Shown: positions 44,660 to 56,456 of the stretch, in pieces
How positions within the stretch are numbered: position 1 is the first letter of the stretch
How the letters are laid out: the number at the start of each line of letters is the position of its first letter
Source: Arabidopsis thaliana
Lineage: Eukaryota; Streptophyta; Magnoliopsida; Brassicales; Brassicaceae
Direction: 5' to 3'
DNA: 64,000 nt
NCBI RefSeq assembly: GCF_000001735.4
Contig: NC_003071.7
Coordinates: 17,583,443 to 17,647,442, forward strand
Notes under the pieces: model-generated
The model's database searches: none
Told to the model about the DNA's origin: nothing
What the model saw: only the letters and a program-made list of their open reading frames with translations
Position numbers and translations under genes: made by a program

Positions 44660-47215
44660 ATGAAGGCAAGAACAACTAACAATGTTGTTCAGTCGAAGAG
44701 ATCTACTAAGAGTGTAAGAAAAGATCAAAAGCTGCAGAAGACGAATAGCCAGAAAAAAACAGAACAGGAGAAGCACAAGGACTTGGATACTAAGGAAGAG
44801 TCTAGTAATATCTCTACAGTAGCAAGTGATTCAACCATACAATCAGATCCCTCTGAGTCTTACGAGACGGTAGATGTTCGTTACTTGGATGATGATAATG
44901 GTGTCATTGCCTCTGCAGATGCTCATCAAGAATCAGATTCTAGCAGCGTTGTTGACAAAACGGAGAAGGAGCATAATTTAAGTGGATCCATTTGTGATTT
45001 GGAGAAAGATGTTGATGAGCAAGAATGTAAAGATGCTAACATTGATAAAGATGCTCGTGAAGGTATCAGTGCTGATGTTTGGGAAGATGCTTCGAATGGT
45101 GCTCTTAGTGCTGGCAGTGAGAATGAAGCAGCTGATGTAACAGAGAATAATGGTGGGAACTTTGAAGATGGATCTTCGGAAGAGAAGATTGAACGTTTAG
45201 AGACGAGGATCGAGAAACTTGAAGAGGAGCTTAGAGAAGTTGCTGCACTCGAGATTTCGCTCTATTCTGTTGTGCCGGACCATTGTAGCTCTGCTCACAA
45301 GCTTCATACGCCTGCTCGGCGTATTTCTAGAATCTACATCCATGCCTGTAAGCATTTTACTCAGGGAAAGCGTGCTACGATCGCTAGAAACTCTGTATCT
45401 GGTCTTGTTTTGGTTGCCAAATCTTGTGGGAATGATGTTTCGAGGTACACATATTCTATTTGACATGTGAGTGAAATTTCAGGATCTTGATTCTTCTCAG
45501 TTGTGAGTCTAAACAAATGTTCTGTTGTTTTCTCTTGGTTCACATTTTTTAGGTTGACCTTCTGGTTATCAAACATCATAGCTTTGAGGCAGATAATTTC
45601 GCAAGCATTTGGTAGGTCTCGCATCACACAAATCTCTGAACCAAATGAGAGTGGTAATAGTGATTCAGGGAAGAAAACGAACCTGAGATGGAAGAATGGT
45701 TTCCAACAGCTTTTGGAGGATTGGCAAGAAACTGAAACATTTACTACTGCACTTGAGAAAATCGAGTTTTGGGTATTCTCTAGAATAGTGGAGTCTGTTT
45801 GGTGGCAGGTATATATATACCAAATGTCCTAACTAAAAAAATGAGCTTCTTAGTTAGTTGATGAAGCATCTCACTTATGTTCTGCTTCTTCTCCTATCTT
45901 TAAGGTCTTTACTCCTCATATGCAATCACCTGAAGACGACTCATCAGCAAGTAAATCAAATGGGAAACTGATGGGACCTTCCTTGGGTGATCAGAACCAA
46001 GGAACCTTTTCGATAAGCCTATGGAAAAATGCTTTCCGAGATGCTCTGCAACGGATTTGTCCTATGCGAGGAGCGGGACACGAATGCGGTTGCTTACCTG
46101 TATTGGCTAGAATGGTAATCAGATTTTCCATATGTTTTAGTTCAAGCCAATTCATAAGAATCATATTCTTATATCGTCTTTAAACAGGTTATGGACAAGT
46201 GTATCGGTAGATTCGATGTAGCCATGTTTAATGCTATTCTCCGCGAATCAGAACATCAGATTCCAACTGATCCTGTCTCTGATCCTATTCTTGATTCCAA
46301 AGTTCTGCCTATTCCTGCTGGAGACTTAAGCTTTGGATCAGGGGCACAACTTAAAAACGCGGTAAACAACACGAAACAAAGTTCATATTTTCATAGCCAT
46401 TAGAAACTTGGTAATGTTGATTAATCTAATGACACAATAGTTCCCTTGCAGATTGGCAATTGGTCTAGATGCCTCACTGAAATGTTTGGCATGAACTCTG
46501 ATGATTCTTCAGCGAAAGAAAAACGAAACAGTGAAGATGATCATGTAGAAAGTAAAGCCTTTGTTTTACTAAATGAACTTAGTGATCTTCTTATGCTCCC
46601 AAAAGACATGCTGATGGAAATATCCATTAGAGAAGAGGTTTGTTTGGGATACATATCTCAGTTACTCTTTGTTTATCGGATAAGCCCATCCTATACATAT
46701 TTCAGTTACTCTTTGTTTTTAAAACAGATATGCCCATCAATCAGTCTTCCACTCATCAAAAGAATACTCTGCAACTTCACTCCTGATGAGTTCTGTCCAG
46801 ATCAAGTACCCGGAGCTGTCCTAGAAGAGCTTAATGCTGCAGAGGTACAAATAATTCAGAGTTTGGATTCAGTTTGTTCTCATAATCCCAAGAAGTAAAA
46901 TTTGTAAACTTCATTTTTTTGTTATATTTCCAGAGCATTGGTGATAGGAAGCTATCAGAAGCAAGCTTCCCTTATGCAGCTTCTTCTGTTTCTTACATGC
47001 CTCCATCGACCATGGATATAGCAGAAAAAGTTGCAGAGGCTTCAGCAAAATTGTCAAGGAATGTGTCTATGATACAGAGAAAAGGGTACACAAGCGACGA
47101 GGAGCTTGAGGAACTGGACTCTCCTCTTACATCCATTGTTGACAAAGCGAGTGACTTCACTGGTTCAGCGACTTCAAATGCAAGATACAAGCTTCTTCGA
47201 CAAGTGTGGGTTTAG
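44660..47215 (+). CDS. Coiled-coil / DIL-like globular protein (At2g42320, 'gar2-related')
   Basis: Seven exons: 44660-45444, 45553-45808, 45905-46114, 46188-46361, 46452-46637, 46728-46844 and 46934-47215. They sum to 670 codons (669 aa). The N-terminal 170 residues are Lys- then Asp/Glu/Ser-rich and probably disordered. This composition explains the old 'gar2' label. A coiled coil follows at about 174-205 (EEKIERLETRIEKLEEELRE). The C-terminal 450 residues are globular, with WLSNIIALRQ, FWVFSRIVESVWWQ and LLNELSDLLMLPKDML. This pattern recalls the myosin-V-type dilute (DIL) cargo domain, and related plant proteins pair it with a C2-like N-terminus. That likeness is my inference. No function can be assigned. 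Confidence 0.88.
46649..46738 (+). repeat. 44-bp-period duplication across a splice acceptor
   Basis: ATACATATCTCAGTTACTCT... at 46649-46690 recurs at 46693-46738. Copy 2 contains the used acceptor AAAACAG and the first codons of exon 6. Copy 1 has GGATAAGCCCATC at the same place. Confidence 0.85.
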
Positions 47216-48388
47216 TTTGGAACCAAGTCGAACTGTAAGTAGTATGTATGTGGTTGGTGTTTGGTATTGCAAAGAGAATTTGGTTGACTTATAAAAAAGT
47301 TGACTTCTTCACCTAAAAACTCATAAACTCAAATCAAAGCTTCTCGAAAGATTACATATTAAAGGCCACAAAGGAGATTGGATTGACAATGGTCTAGACC
47401 TGTGTAGAGAGAGTTCTTTACAATCTCAATCATGAGCTTGAAGATGTCGAATTTGACCAACTTATTTGTTTATTTTCAATAAAAAACGAGAGGTACAAGA
47501 GGTATTGTTACAAGCCAGAGCAGGGAAACAAAATAGTAAAGCTCACTATCTCCACAAGGTTTGTTCAGATGCAACCAACAGATAATCCAGCCAATATATC
47601 AACCCACAAAAACATACTGACTTCTCTAACTCAGACCCGTTAGCAGGGAAATGTCGATGCTCCAATACATTTATACATACTTCCTGAAACAAGTAACAAA
47701 AAGCACAAATCAGATTAACAGAGATCATCAGAAAATCACACTTCTCCAGCTTTTATAAAGTTGAAATTTTATCATCTCGTAGGAAACTGAAAAGTAATAT
47801 CAACTCTTCTCCGTGATGAGAAGCTATTAACTCTCTATCCTTAAAATCTTCAGGCACATCTTCAGGATTTCCAACAGAGCATCCAAAGGATAAACCTTTA
47901 TAACCTTCATCAATGATCTGTTCAGTAACCTGAAAAACAAGAATTGCGAATATGCATTGTCTAACAAAGAAAACAACTTCATCAATCTTGTAAATCGTTA
48001 TACAAGTGACTGGTCAAGCCAAAGTATACGCAAACTCAGATGCCTGCAGAGACAAAAGGTGAGATTTTTTTAACTGTCAATAAACGAATTATGATAGCAA
48101 ATCTATTCGTAATATTCCAAACCCATGAATTCTCCTGGTTATACCAGTGAGTGTTCATATTCAAACCTTCATATGTTCCAAAACACAGCTTGTTCTGCTA
48201 ATGTTCCTGAAATTAGGATACTAATTATACGATTAAACAATGGACAATATGAGGACTCAATTATCTTCTTGACAATCCTAGAGAACGCTCACCAAACAGT
48301 ACACATTTTCTACAAAGAAAAACACAGAGGGGAAATAGAGAAGTCGTATGCAAAATTACCTTCTTACTTCCTTATTAGGGGTAATGTT
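47216..48388. other. Convergent 3' region with exon-like minus-strand frames
   Basis: This is the 3' flank of the DIL-like gene and the downstream flank of the minus-strand NTR1 homologue. On the minus strand, 47929-47753 is an open frame of 58 codons behind a good acceptor (TTCTTGTTTTTCAG). A second acceptor-led frame, TTGTTTCAG then EVCINVLEHRHFPANGSELE, starts at about 47687. They may be 3' UTR exons or remnants of a lost gene. I do not recognise either. Confidence 0.4.
47753..47929 (-). other. Exon-like open frame, unrecognised
   Basis: Reads VTEQIIDEGYKGLSFGCSVG, then NPEDVPEDFKDRELIASHHG and LFSFLRDDKISTL before TAA. Composition is protein-like, unlike the surrounding AT-rich DNA. No start codon or donor is obvious. 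Confidence 0.35.
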
Positions 48389-50647
48389 TCATTGTTTTCC
48401 AGTAACAGCACTATAGTGCATCTTAAGCAAGCTGTCAAGATCAACAGGAAACCAACGTCCTTCTTCCTGGGCCAACAACTTAGAGTTTGCTGAGTCTAGT
48501 AACACACTCACGTTCCCGAACCTATAGATCTGAAGACCGTTGTGCATTCTATGAGGTTTAGGTTTCAACAGCAACTCCTTCTCCTGCGCAAACAATTCTA
48601 CTGCTTCTTTAAAACTCAGCTCCTCCGGGTCATCCACCTGAGCCTGAACCTTAGCACGACCCTCAGACTGCCTCTGCTCTTGTGCCTTGTGGTAACTTAT
48701 GTTTTCCCTTGCCCCTGGCTGAGACATTTCCATCCGTTCAACTGCTTCCCTCGCCATATCTAGACCACGCTTGAACTGGATTTCGATCCTCCTGTTTGCA
48801 GAAAGCTCCTGTGGGAATGTTCCTTTCCAACCCAAAAACCATTTCATTATCTCATCGAACTTTGGTTCTGAACACAACCAGTGATATAAAACATCCAGCC
48901 ACTTGGGGAAAAAGAATCTCTCCATCAAATCAGTCATTAGATGAATGGGTACTGAAGATACCCACCCCATAACCAAATTGAACTCGTCTAAGTTCTGATC
49001 TGCTGGGTTTATCTGGAACTCTTGCAAGGCCACCTGTAATTTAGGAACTATGTAACGACGCATAAGCTGCTCCCAGCTTGCAGCATCAAAAACAGTCTTC
49101 CAAGGGGAAAGGATAGTGTGGACAGACACATCACTAGGATGCCAAGCATCAAGAAGGTTACCGAATTTCATTCGAATGATCTGATACGCACTTTCCAACT
49201 TCTGACCAAGTACTGGCAGCCACGGATGTACCCAAAAGTGGATGGGAACAGTTTCCAAACGTGGTTCCCAAGATTCAATAGCGATTGACAATTTTGGCAG
49301 CACTACTGTGGTCAAAATCGTTTCGAAAATAAGTGAGGGTAGCATTTTCTCCCATGTCTCTAGCAATCTCAACATTGGCTCAGGATCTCTAGGTTCCCAA
49401 GTATTGATGCCTGATACTCGCACAGCAGGTAAAATTACCTCTGAGACAAGTTGGCTATAAGGCGTCGAGATACTTTGATTGTCCTCAACTTCCAGCAGCA
49501 TTTTCCAGGAAGATATAGCCTCGATACCATGCTCTGCATCACTAAGAGGGTCCCAACCCTGAAACATCCTGATAAAGAGAGGCAAGGCCAGTGAGGAAGC
49601 AATGCATGACAAGTTACAACACTTATAGTCATCAGGATAGCTTGAACGCAAGTCCTTGAAACGATTGGCAAGTGAATCCAAGGTTAAATTCCCAGACGCA
49701 ATCTCCACCTCAATTCGATCGATTTCCTCTGCAACATATCCCAAGTTGTCAAACAGCGTTTTCTGTTTCTTTACCCCCATCTTAAATTTCTCCTTCTCTT
49801 GCTGCAAGCTCAAGGCTAATCCTTTCTCGTTCCTCAAATCCTTATCAGTCTTCAGAATCCCATGCTCGAGTGATTTAACAATAAACCGCAAGTTATGCTG
49901 TAACTCTGGCTGTTGAACATTAGCATCTGTTGCTTTCTCCTCTGCGTATAAATTTCTCAAACTGTTAACAACTCGATCTTGTGGTCCTCGCTTATCAATA
50001 ATAAGCTGATCACAACCAAAACCCTCTTCCTGTTTCTTCCCAAGAAACTCTTCCGCGGTAATATAAACTTCCTTCCTCACATTCTTCTTTTTCCAAAGAT
50101 CCCTCCTTCCATCACCATGATTCTCACTAACAGTGACCACAACACTCTTCTTCTTCTCCTCAACCTTGTTTAAACAAGGAAACAAAGGTGCATTCTTCTC
50201 CTTGAAATCATTGTAACCCATACCCATATTCTTCGGTCTCAATTGTACTTCAATAGGAGCTACAATTCCCTGCTGATTCTTTCCAAGCCCTCTTCCTTTA
50301 TATCCCATTTTTTCAAGCAATTTCATACCAATCCCTCCACTAAACTTTTCAAAGTTTTCCTTTTTATTATTCTTCTCTCTCACATGTGCCTTGTCAGCTA
50401 TTTTCTTACCCAATGCAATAGGTAAAATAGTATCATCATTCTCATCAATTTTACAGTTTCCCCGATTCTGTTTCAGTACTTGATCAATGTTACCAGCAGA
50501 AGAAAATTTGACAGGTTTGGTTTTACGCCTCTTCTTCCTCCGAGAGCCGCCGGAATCATCAGAGTTCGAATCACTTTCGAAGACGAATCCATAAACAGCG
50601 TCCTCCTTAGTCTGTCTCCTCTTCTCCTTCTTCCCTTCGTCACCCAT
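48389..50647 (-). CDS. NTR1 / STIP (TFIP11) homologue 2, spliceosome disassembly factor (At2g42330)
   Basis: A single-exon frame of 752 aa. It starts with a TIP_N-type acidic motif [17 protein letters not shown], then a basic nuclear stretch. A G-patch follows (about 103-148; [20 protein letters not shown]). After it come a long helical GCFC domain and a C-terminal tail ending [19 protein letters not shown]1/TFIP11 activates the DEAH helicase Prp43 through the G-patch to dismantle the intron-lariat spliceosome. In Arabidopsis the close relative STIPL1 (At1g17070) affects clock-gene splicing. Intronless coding suggests a retroposed origin, though leader splicing is possible upstream (donor-like CAG/GTACGC at 50797 on the minus strand). 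Confidence 0.92.
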   Translation of the reverse strand: MGDEGKKEKRRQTKEDAVYGFVFESDSNSDDSGGSRRKKRRKTKPVKFSSAGNIDQVLKQNRGNCKIDENDDTILPIALGKKIADKAHVREKNNKKENFEKFSGGIGMKLLEKMGYKGRGLGKNQQGIVAPIEVQLRPKNMGMGYNDFKEKNAPLFPCLNKVEEKKKSVVVTVSENHGDGRRDLWKKKNVRKEVYITAEEFLGKKQEEGFGCDQLIIDKRGPQDRVVNSLRNLYAEEKATDANVQQPELQHNLRFIVKSLEHGILKTDKDLRNEKGLALSLQQEKEKFKMGVKKQKTLFDNLGYVAEEIDRIEVEIASGNLTLDSLANRFKDLRSSYPDDYKCCNLSCIASSLALPLFIRMFQGWDPLSDAEHGIEAISSWKMLLEVEDNQSISTPYSQLVSEVILPAVRVSGINTWEPRDPEPMLRLLETWEKMLPSLIFETILTTVVLPKLSIAIESWEPRLETVPIHFWVHPWLPVLGQKLESAYQIIRMKFGNLLDAWHPSDVSVHTILSPWKTVFDAASWEQLMRRYIVPKLQVALQEFQINPADQNLDEFNLVMGWVSSVPIHLMTDLMERFFFPKWLDVLYHWLCSEPKFDEIMKWFLGWKGTFPQELSANRRIEIQFKRGLDMAREAVERMEMSQPGARENISYHKAQEQRQSEGRAKVQAQVDDPEELSFKEAVELFAQEKELLLKPKPHRMHNGLQIYRFGNVSVLLDSANSKLLAQEEGRWFPVDLDSLLKMHYSAVTGKQ

Positions 50648-51864
50648 GATAAAGCCACGAAAGCTTTCAATTTAGGGTTCCTGCAAAAACTGAAACAATT
50701 AGGAATATTATTTCAATTGGTAAAGACCTTGGTAAAAGGCAGGAGTAGGGATCACGAAAAAAAAAATTGATCACAAAGGAAAATTTGAAGAAGCGTACCT
50801 GCGAATTTGAGACGGAGCAAAGATGAACAAAGCGTTTTTTACTCTTTGACCAATTCAAATGAAGACGGTTTATTCTGATTTACTTAAAAAGGACTAACAG
50901 CGTTTCGGAATTAAAAGCGAGCAAATAGTAGCTTTGCCCGTTTGCCGTACGGGGTCAATATGACCTCGTTTTATCAAAAACACTCTCCGAATGTTTCACC
51001 GTCTTTACGCAATACCCAACTAAATATTAATGGGCTTTACTATTTTGGCCCAGAGACACTATGTCATGTCTTCGAAATCGTGAGACTTCTTAAGAAATGT
51101 ACCGTGAAATATTAGGGTTATTTGCGTTGAGCATAAAAGTTCTTTGTGTCAGAAGCTGACAATATTATTTTCAGAATGAGTGAGCGTATAAAAGTTTTAG
51201 ACAAACGGGTAAGAAGATGTTGGGATGTTGTCGCTTTCTCTCTCGTCGAGTCTGACTCTTGTTTTTCTATATGCTTTGCGTCCATCATGAATTCTTTACA
51301 TGATTGTTTTTATTTATGCCACCAGTTCATGATGCGTTTATTTTAAAATCTAGACATCGAAGATCTCAGTAAATTATGTCACGGAAGATGAATTACAAAG
51401 AATATGTTTAAAATATCACTAAAAAGCACCAAAAAATGACTTATTGCGATTGTTTAATCGTGTCAATAATAACTTATTCTTACATCTAACAATCTTTTAA
51501 CCGTAATCTAATACATATTCCGTTTTGAAATAAATTCAAACTATTTATTTTATAATAATAATTCGAAATATTATTCTAAACACTAATTTTAATTTTACAT
51601 TGCTCCATCTTAACAAATAAGAGCTAAAAAAGAAAAAGAAAAACCTACATGTCAACCTCATTGATGATATTAAAATTCTAAATAATAATCCATAAATTTT
51701 TCATTAGCTCTAATACTCATCGATCGTTAGAAATATGTGTTCTAATTCTTCGCGTAGTTCGAGTGATGATGGTTCGCACATAACTCGCACACAAGTGTTG
51801 CGAAGATAATCCTAATATTTATATAGTTTTATTAACACTCGAGTTGATTGACAATAATCATGTA
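50648..51864. other. Promoter of the NTR1 homologue and AT-rich spacer
   Basis: The leader and promoter are at 50648-51060. They include inverted TGGGCT (about 51030) and GGCCCA (about 51047). The remainder is AT-rich with no supported gene. Confidence 0.5.
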
Positions 51865-52142
51865 TCAATATAGTCGTAAGCATGTATTGTAGATGTCAAA
51901 TTTGGCATGGTTTGATTGCTCAAGAATCGGTAGTGAAACTTCTATAGCGTTTTCAACTATTATATACTTCCTTCTTATTTTCGCATAGTGAGAACCTGTC
52001 AAATTCAATTTACTTTGCATCGCAGATGGCATGCCTTCTACATCGTTCCAGTCAGTGATATGATCATTCATTTGCTCAATCAATCTCTCATCTACCGCCT
52101 CAATTGTTTCAGCATCAGAGGGATCAAATCCTTCGGCTTGTG
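51865..52142 (-). CDS. Alternative last exon, or duplicated fragment, of the At2g42340-like gene
   Basis: An open frame of about 92 codons behind TTCTTTTAG at 52143. It starts QAEGFDPSDAETIEAVDERL and ends NTCLRLY. It resembles exon 3 of the next gene at its start (DP.D.E.IE) and exon 2 further on (DH..D...E..S....LNLT.S..A.I). Its phase equals that of exon 3, so exon 2 could splice to it. Whether it is used is unknown. Confidence 0.45.
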
Positions 52143-53033
52143 CTAAAAGAAACAAAAGACGAAGAAAAACAGAAGATGTTTGATATTAAAGAACACATAA
52201 CATGTTAACTACATCATATTACATCGTGGCTAGAGTCATGAGTTGGTATGGTTGAATTTGCATGAGATCATTTGTCTTTGGCAGAATTAGTCTTCAGATT
52301 TTCATTCTCCTAGACTTTCCGGTTTTGTTGCATACTGTGATCTATCAGTTCGACGGATAAGCACATCAAAAAATCTATTAAAAAAATTGTCAAAAGAAAT
52401 TAACATAAAAAATTTATATAAGGATTTAAATCCAAATCAATTGTTTAATTAACTTGGAAAAAAAAACCATAATAAACGATCTTTATTGAGTCTAGACATT
52501 TAATTGAATCTAGCCTTAACCGAATGGTTAAAAAAACAAAAGTCTCACTAAAAGAAAGAAAGAAAAAAACATTATTTCGTGTTTTCTAAAAAGGATTATT
52601 CGGGTTGACGGGTTGGGCCTATTTGAGTCTAGCCAACTGAATGGTAAAAAAGCCCACAAAACAATATATTTCGAGTATAGCCGATAGCCCGACAACCCGA
52701 CCCGACGTTAGTGAAAGGACAATCTTTGCTTTTTGTCATTTTGCCTTTGTGAATTTTGTGACTGATTTGTAGGGTAAATGCTCGTTTTTCCTTTCTTAAA
52801 ACATTTTTGGGGCTGTGTTGCTTTGTTTCCTTGAAGAACATTTTTACTAGCAAGAAACTCCATCTCTGTACCGGATAGACTAGAGAAAGCATTTTGGTGC
52901 TAAGCTTAATATATTCCTCAATATATAAAGAATATATATGGAGGGGTGTTGTTCACTATTTCCTTATCAACAAGTATCTCGCTATAACACAAGCTGAGAT
53001 TCGAGTCAAATCTCCAAAGCGTCACTGGCTCCT

Positions 53034-54180
53034 TCATTCCCATCGGTTTCCTACATGCTTCCTTAGCCCTGCTTGTTCACTGATGATATTCCCAGCTCTC
53101 ACTTGTCCACTGATATTGTTCCCAGCTGCAGCTCTCACTTGCCCACTGATGATGTTCCCAGCAGAAGCTCTCACTTGTCCACTGATGTTGTTCCCAGCTG
53201 CAAGTCTCACTTGCCCAGCTCCAACTCTTGTAGGGAATAAAACTTTGTGTAGCTGTAGTACGATTTTCAACAAGTCCATAGTAGTTGAAATCTCCTTCTT
53301 CATCGATTCGATTGCTTCAACATCAGCAGGATCAAGTAGTTGGGATTGTGCTAGAAAAAGCCAAAGACAAACACAAACACAAGCTTTTGTTGAGAATGAA
53401 GAACACATGAAACAAAGGGATGAATTAAGTGAGAAGAAGTTTACTCTGCAGCTTAGAGGCTTGTTTCTTCATCTTCTTCCTCGTTGATTTACTACTTACA
53501 TCTGCAGCACTCGGTGGTGGTGGTGGTGGTGGAACTTGTTGAGCTTCTTCTTCTGCCTTAATCAATGACTTCCAAATACTCGCAATCTGAGACTCGGTCA
53601 GATTCAGATTCTCTGTCAGCTTAGACACCACTTCTTCCAGACTTTTGAAATCACCCACATGATCCAGAATTTTCTCACTCCAATTCGCTTCGTCCGGATT
53701 GTAATCTATGAACAAAGAAACTCATGAATCATCACAAACAACGAGACCAGCAAATAAACCTCAACGCAGGATCCAGAATCCATAACAACGCAAAAAACGG
53801 AACAACGAGATTTTAGATTCCAAAATTCGCGGAAATCAAATTGATTTTCCTAATAAAAAAGATTATTAATCTTCATAACACTCAATCAATCACCAGAAAT
53901 AATCAATTTCTCCTCCGGAACAATCAAATTGATCACCAGAAATTATCAATTTCTCCACCGGAAAAATCAATCGATCACCAGTAAAACCACGCCAAATCCA
54001 TGAAAACGCAATGAAACAGAACGGATTTACAGAAATGACTAGCATAAACGAAACGCAGAAAAACTCTTAGATCCAAAACGCGAAACTCATAACTGATTCG
54101 TTGGTTGAGAATCTAGATCGATTACCTGGAATTTGATTCCGAGAAACTGAGAAACAGAGAACGAACGGCGTTTTCTCCAT
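53034..54180 (-). CDS. Small uncharacterised protein with 12-aa repeats (At2g42340)
   Basis: Exons 54180-54126, 53705-53445 and 53350-53034 join to 210 aa. The N-terminus MEKTPFVLCFSVSRNQIP leads into a helical, acidic region (about 20-75, WSEKILDHVGDF... LNLTESQIASIWKSL). A run of seven prolines and a basic patch KSTRKKMKKQ follow. The C-terminal exon carries near-perfect 12-residue repeats GQVRxxAGNxIS, three full and one short, at about 151-198, from a 36-bp minisatellite. No known domain is seen and the function is unknown. The promoter side (about 54320-54355) has TGGGCC and AGCCCA. Confidence 0.7.
53071..53208. repeat. 36-bp coding minisatellite
   Basis: One 30-bp unit (53071-53100) and three 36-bp units (53101-53136, 53137-53172, 53173-53208), with about 85-90% similarity by eye. 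They are read in frame as 12-aa repeats on the minus strand. Confidence 0.93.
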
Positions 54181-55802
54181 CTTCTGTAACTGAGAGACCT
54201 TGGGATGCGAAGAAAAAAACGATCGGAGAAGAGAATGAGCAACGGATTTCTTCAAGCTACTCTGCGTTTGCCGCTATCATCTGTTTTCGAATTCCCTCCC
54301 TCTCTACGCCACAAAATATATGGGCCTTGCTTTGGTGTCCCTTTTAGCCCATTTTAATTCACATCAACCCAATTAGCAACCCCACAATTAATTTCGGTTT
54401 TCTTTTTTTTTTATAGATTTATTTAATTCTATTATATTTCTTCTCAAACCATTTTAGTTCTACTATCCTTATTCTTGATTATTATAAAACCAACAACCAA
54501 ACACACTTTTAACATTATATATACTTATCAAAACTAATATTTTCGATTCTCAAATATTTTTAGTTTATATTTATATGCATTGAAAATTTCAATTCGAAAG
54601 ATATTACTTTCTAATCTACTAAAAATTAAAGTAATTATTTATATGACAGAATCTTTATAAAAATCTAACAAAAAAAATGAGTTTTGACATCCCAAAATAA
54701 ATGATAACATATTATATTTTCTTATTAATCATTTTATTATAATTGGGATCCAACAAACATCAACATTTTATTCTTTGAATTACAATGTTTATTATAATTA
54801 TCTTCAGAAAATGGTAAGAAACTTATAATATATATATATATATATATAAGTATATTTATTAAACTAAGTTGTTTATACATATATATACCTTATAAGATAC
54901 TCAAAACCTATAAAAAAATTTACCCACAAAAAAAAAACATAAAAAGGATAATCAAACTACACCTGATTACGGGAAGGTTTTTGGTTTCATAGTTCTTTTT
55001 ATGTACATAAAAAAAATGAGACCCAAATCCAGTGAGATATGAAAAGTACAAATATCTTAAATGAGAAAAAGTCATTATTTCATTGTTAATTATAATTTTA
55101 AAAAGATAAAATATAATATGTTTTGAAGATATATCATCAAAATACAATGACTTTTTTCCTACAAGTATATACAAGGAAACAAAAGAGCTAACGTGTGGAA
55201 AAAAAAAAACAATTAAAAAGAGAGTTGAATTTTTAATATATTCACACAACTTGTAATAGATTAGCATGTTTGTCTACTTCGAATACTCTTCTTCAAGTCA
55301 AACCATATGATTCTCACACGCAGCCTCGCTCCATACCTCACGTTATAACTTTAAAATTTCGTATTTTCTTGACTATGCTCCATTTACATTAAGTCCTGTC
55401 ATATTATTGGGAGAAATTGTATCATCATATATCTAGAATTCTCATATACACTGTCGACATGTTATGTATTACGGTATAAAGAATATTGCAATCCTATATT
55501 ATTATTTTTTGAATTTCCAAAGTTTAATTTAAAATTAAGAAAATGATAACAAATCCGAGTAAAGTCAACAATTTCCTTCGAAAATTTATGAGTATTCTGC
55601 TGCCTATTTTCTCACACCCACCAATCATATTGTATGTCCCTTGAATCCAAGTAATAGCTATGAAGAATAAACAAAAGTAGAAAAAATAATAAAAAACAAT
55701 TTAATTACACAACATGAGATCCATTCAATCTATTAGTAACTTGTTATTAGATTATAGTAACCACTTTCTGTCTCTTGTTCTACCAAAACAAAACGCTTCA
55801 TC
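54181..55802. other. AT-rich spacer and ATL40 promoter
   Basis: No gene. (TA)10 at 54829-54848. From about 55185 to 55375 the sequence matches the upstream region of the next ATL gene, including TCTTCTTCAAGTCAAAC and TTTCGTATTTTCTTGACTAT. Confidence 0.6.
54829..54848. repeat. (TA)10 microsatellite
   Basis: Perfect TA run in the spacer. Confidence 0.93.
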
Positions 55803-56456
55803 ATGAGCTCTAACAACAAAACTGATGATTCCGACGACCGTTCTTTCTGGCAAAACTCGACTTCTTACGATGCCAGCAGCAAGATTTTCCTCGTCACCAC
55901 CGTTTCCTTCTCTATTATTATCATCATCGTGTTCGTTTATTATCTCTACGCAAAATTCGTTCTCCACCGTAGATCAGCCTTCCAAGACCTCTCCTTCTCT
56001 GTCGTTTCTCAGCCGCCAAAACGTGGCCTCGATTCTCTAGTCATCGCTTCTCTCCCAACGTTCGTGGTTGGAATCAAGAATGACGTGGCGGGTACGGAAT
56101 GTGCGGTTTGTCTAAGCTTATTGGAGGAGAAAGATAATGCAAGGATGTTACCGAACTGCAAACACGTGTTCCACGTGTCTTGCGTTGACACGTGGCTCAC
56201 CACGCAGTCCACTTGTCCCGTTTGTCGAACTGAAGCCGAGCCAAGTCATCCAAGGCTTGAGCCTGAGCCTAGGGAAGGGCCAGTTGGCGACTTTGCACCG
56301 CCGTTAGATTTCGCGGGGGTTGATAACAAAACCGGCGGATCATCGGTTTCGAGGTTAGACTCGTTCCGGAGGATTTTGACAAGGGAAAGATCTTCGAACA
56401 GGCGGGATCATTCTCGCGTTGACCAAGATCGTGAATTGGATATTGAAAGACAGTGA
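55803..56456 (+). CDS. ATL40: RING-H2 E3 ubiquitin ligase ATL40 (At2g42350)
   Basis: Intronless, 217 aa, as usual for the ATL family. One hydrophobic helix (about 28-49) anchors it in a membrane. The GLD motif is at 75-77, just before the RING. RING-H2 (100-141) has Cys-x2-Cys, then CKHVFHVSC with the two His ligands (121, 124), and CPVCR. An acidic/proline stretch (EPEPREGP) and a charged tail follow. ATL ligases transfer ubiquitin from E2 to target proteins, and many respond early to elicitors. It forms a tandem pair with the next gene; the pair shares coding and upstream sequence. Targets are unknown. Confidence 0.95.
   Translation: MSSNNKTDDSDDRSFWQNSTSYDASSKIFLVTTVSFSIIIIIVFVYYLYAKFVLHRRSAFQDLSFSVVSQPPKRGLDSLVIASLPTFVVGIKNDVAGTECAVCLSLLEEKDNARMLPNCKHVFHVSCVDTWLTTQSTCPVCRTEAEPSHPRLEPEPREGPVGDFAPPLDFAGVDNKTGGSSVSRLDSFRRILTRERSSNRRDHSRVDQDRELDIERQ

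Noticed and set aside
52629..52892. 87-codon minus-strand frame between the two terminal exons
   Set aside because: No domain, no splice context, and it overlaps the low-copy repeat motif.
54829..54848. TA run as an origin or matrix attachment site
   Set aside because: A simple dinucleotide run alone does not support a functional call.
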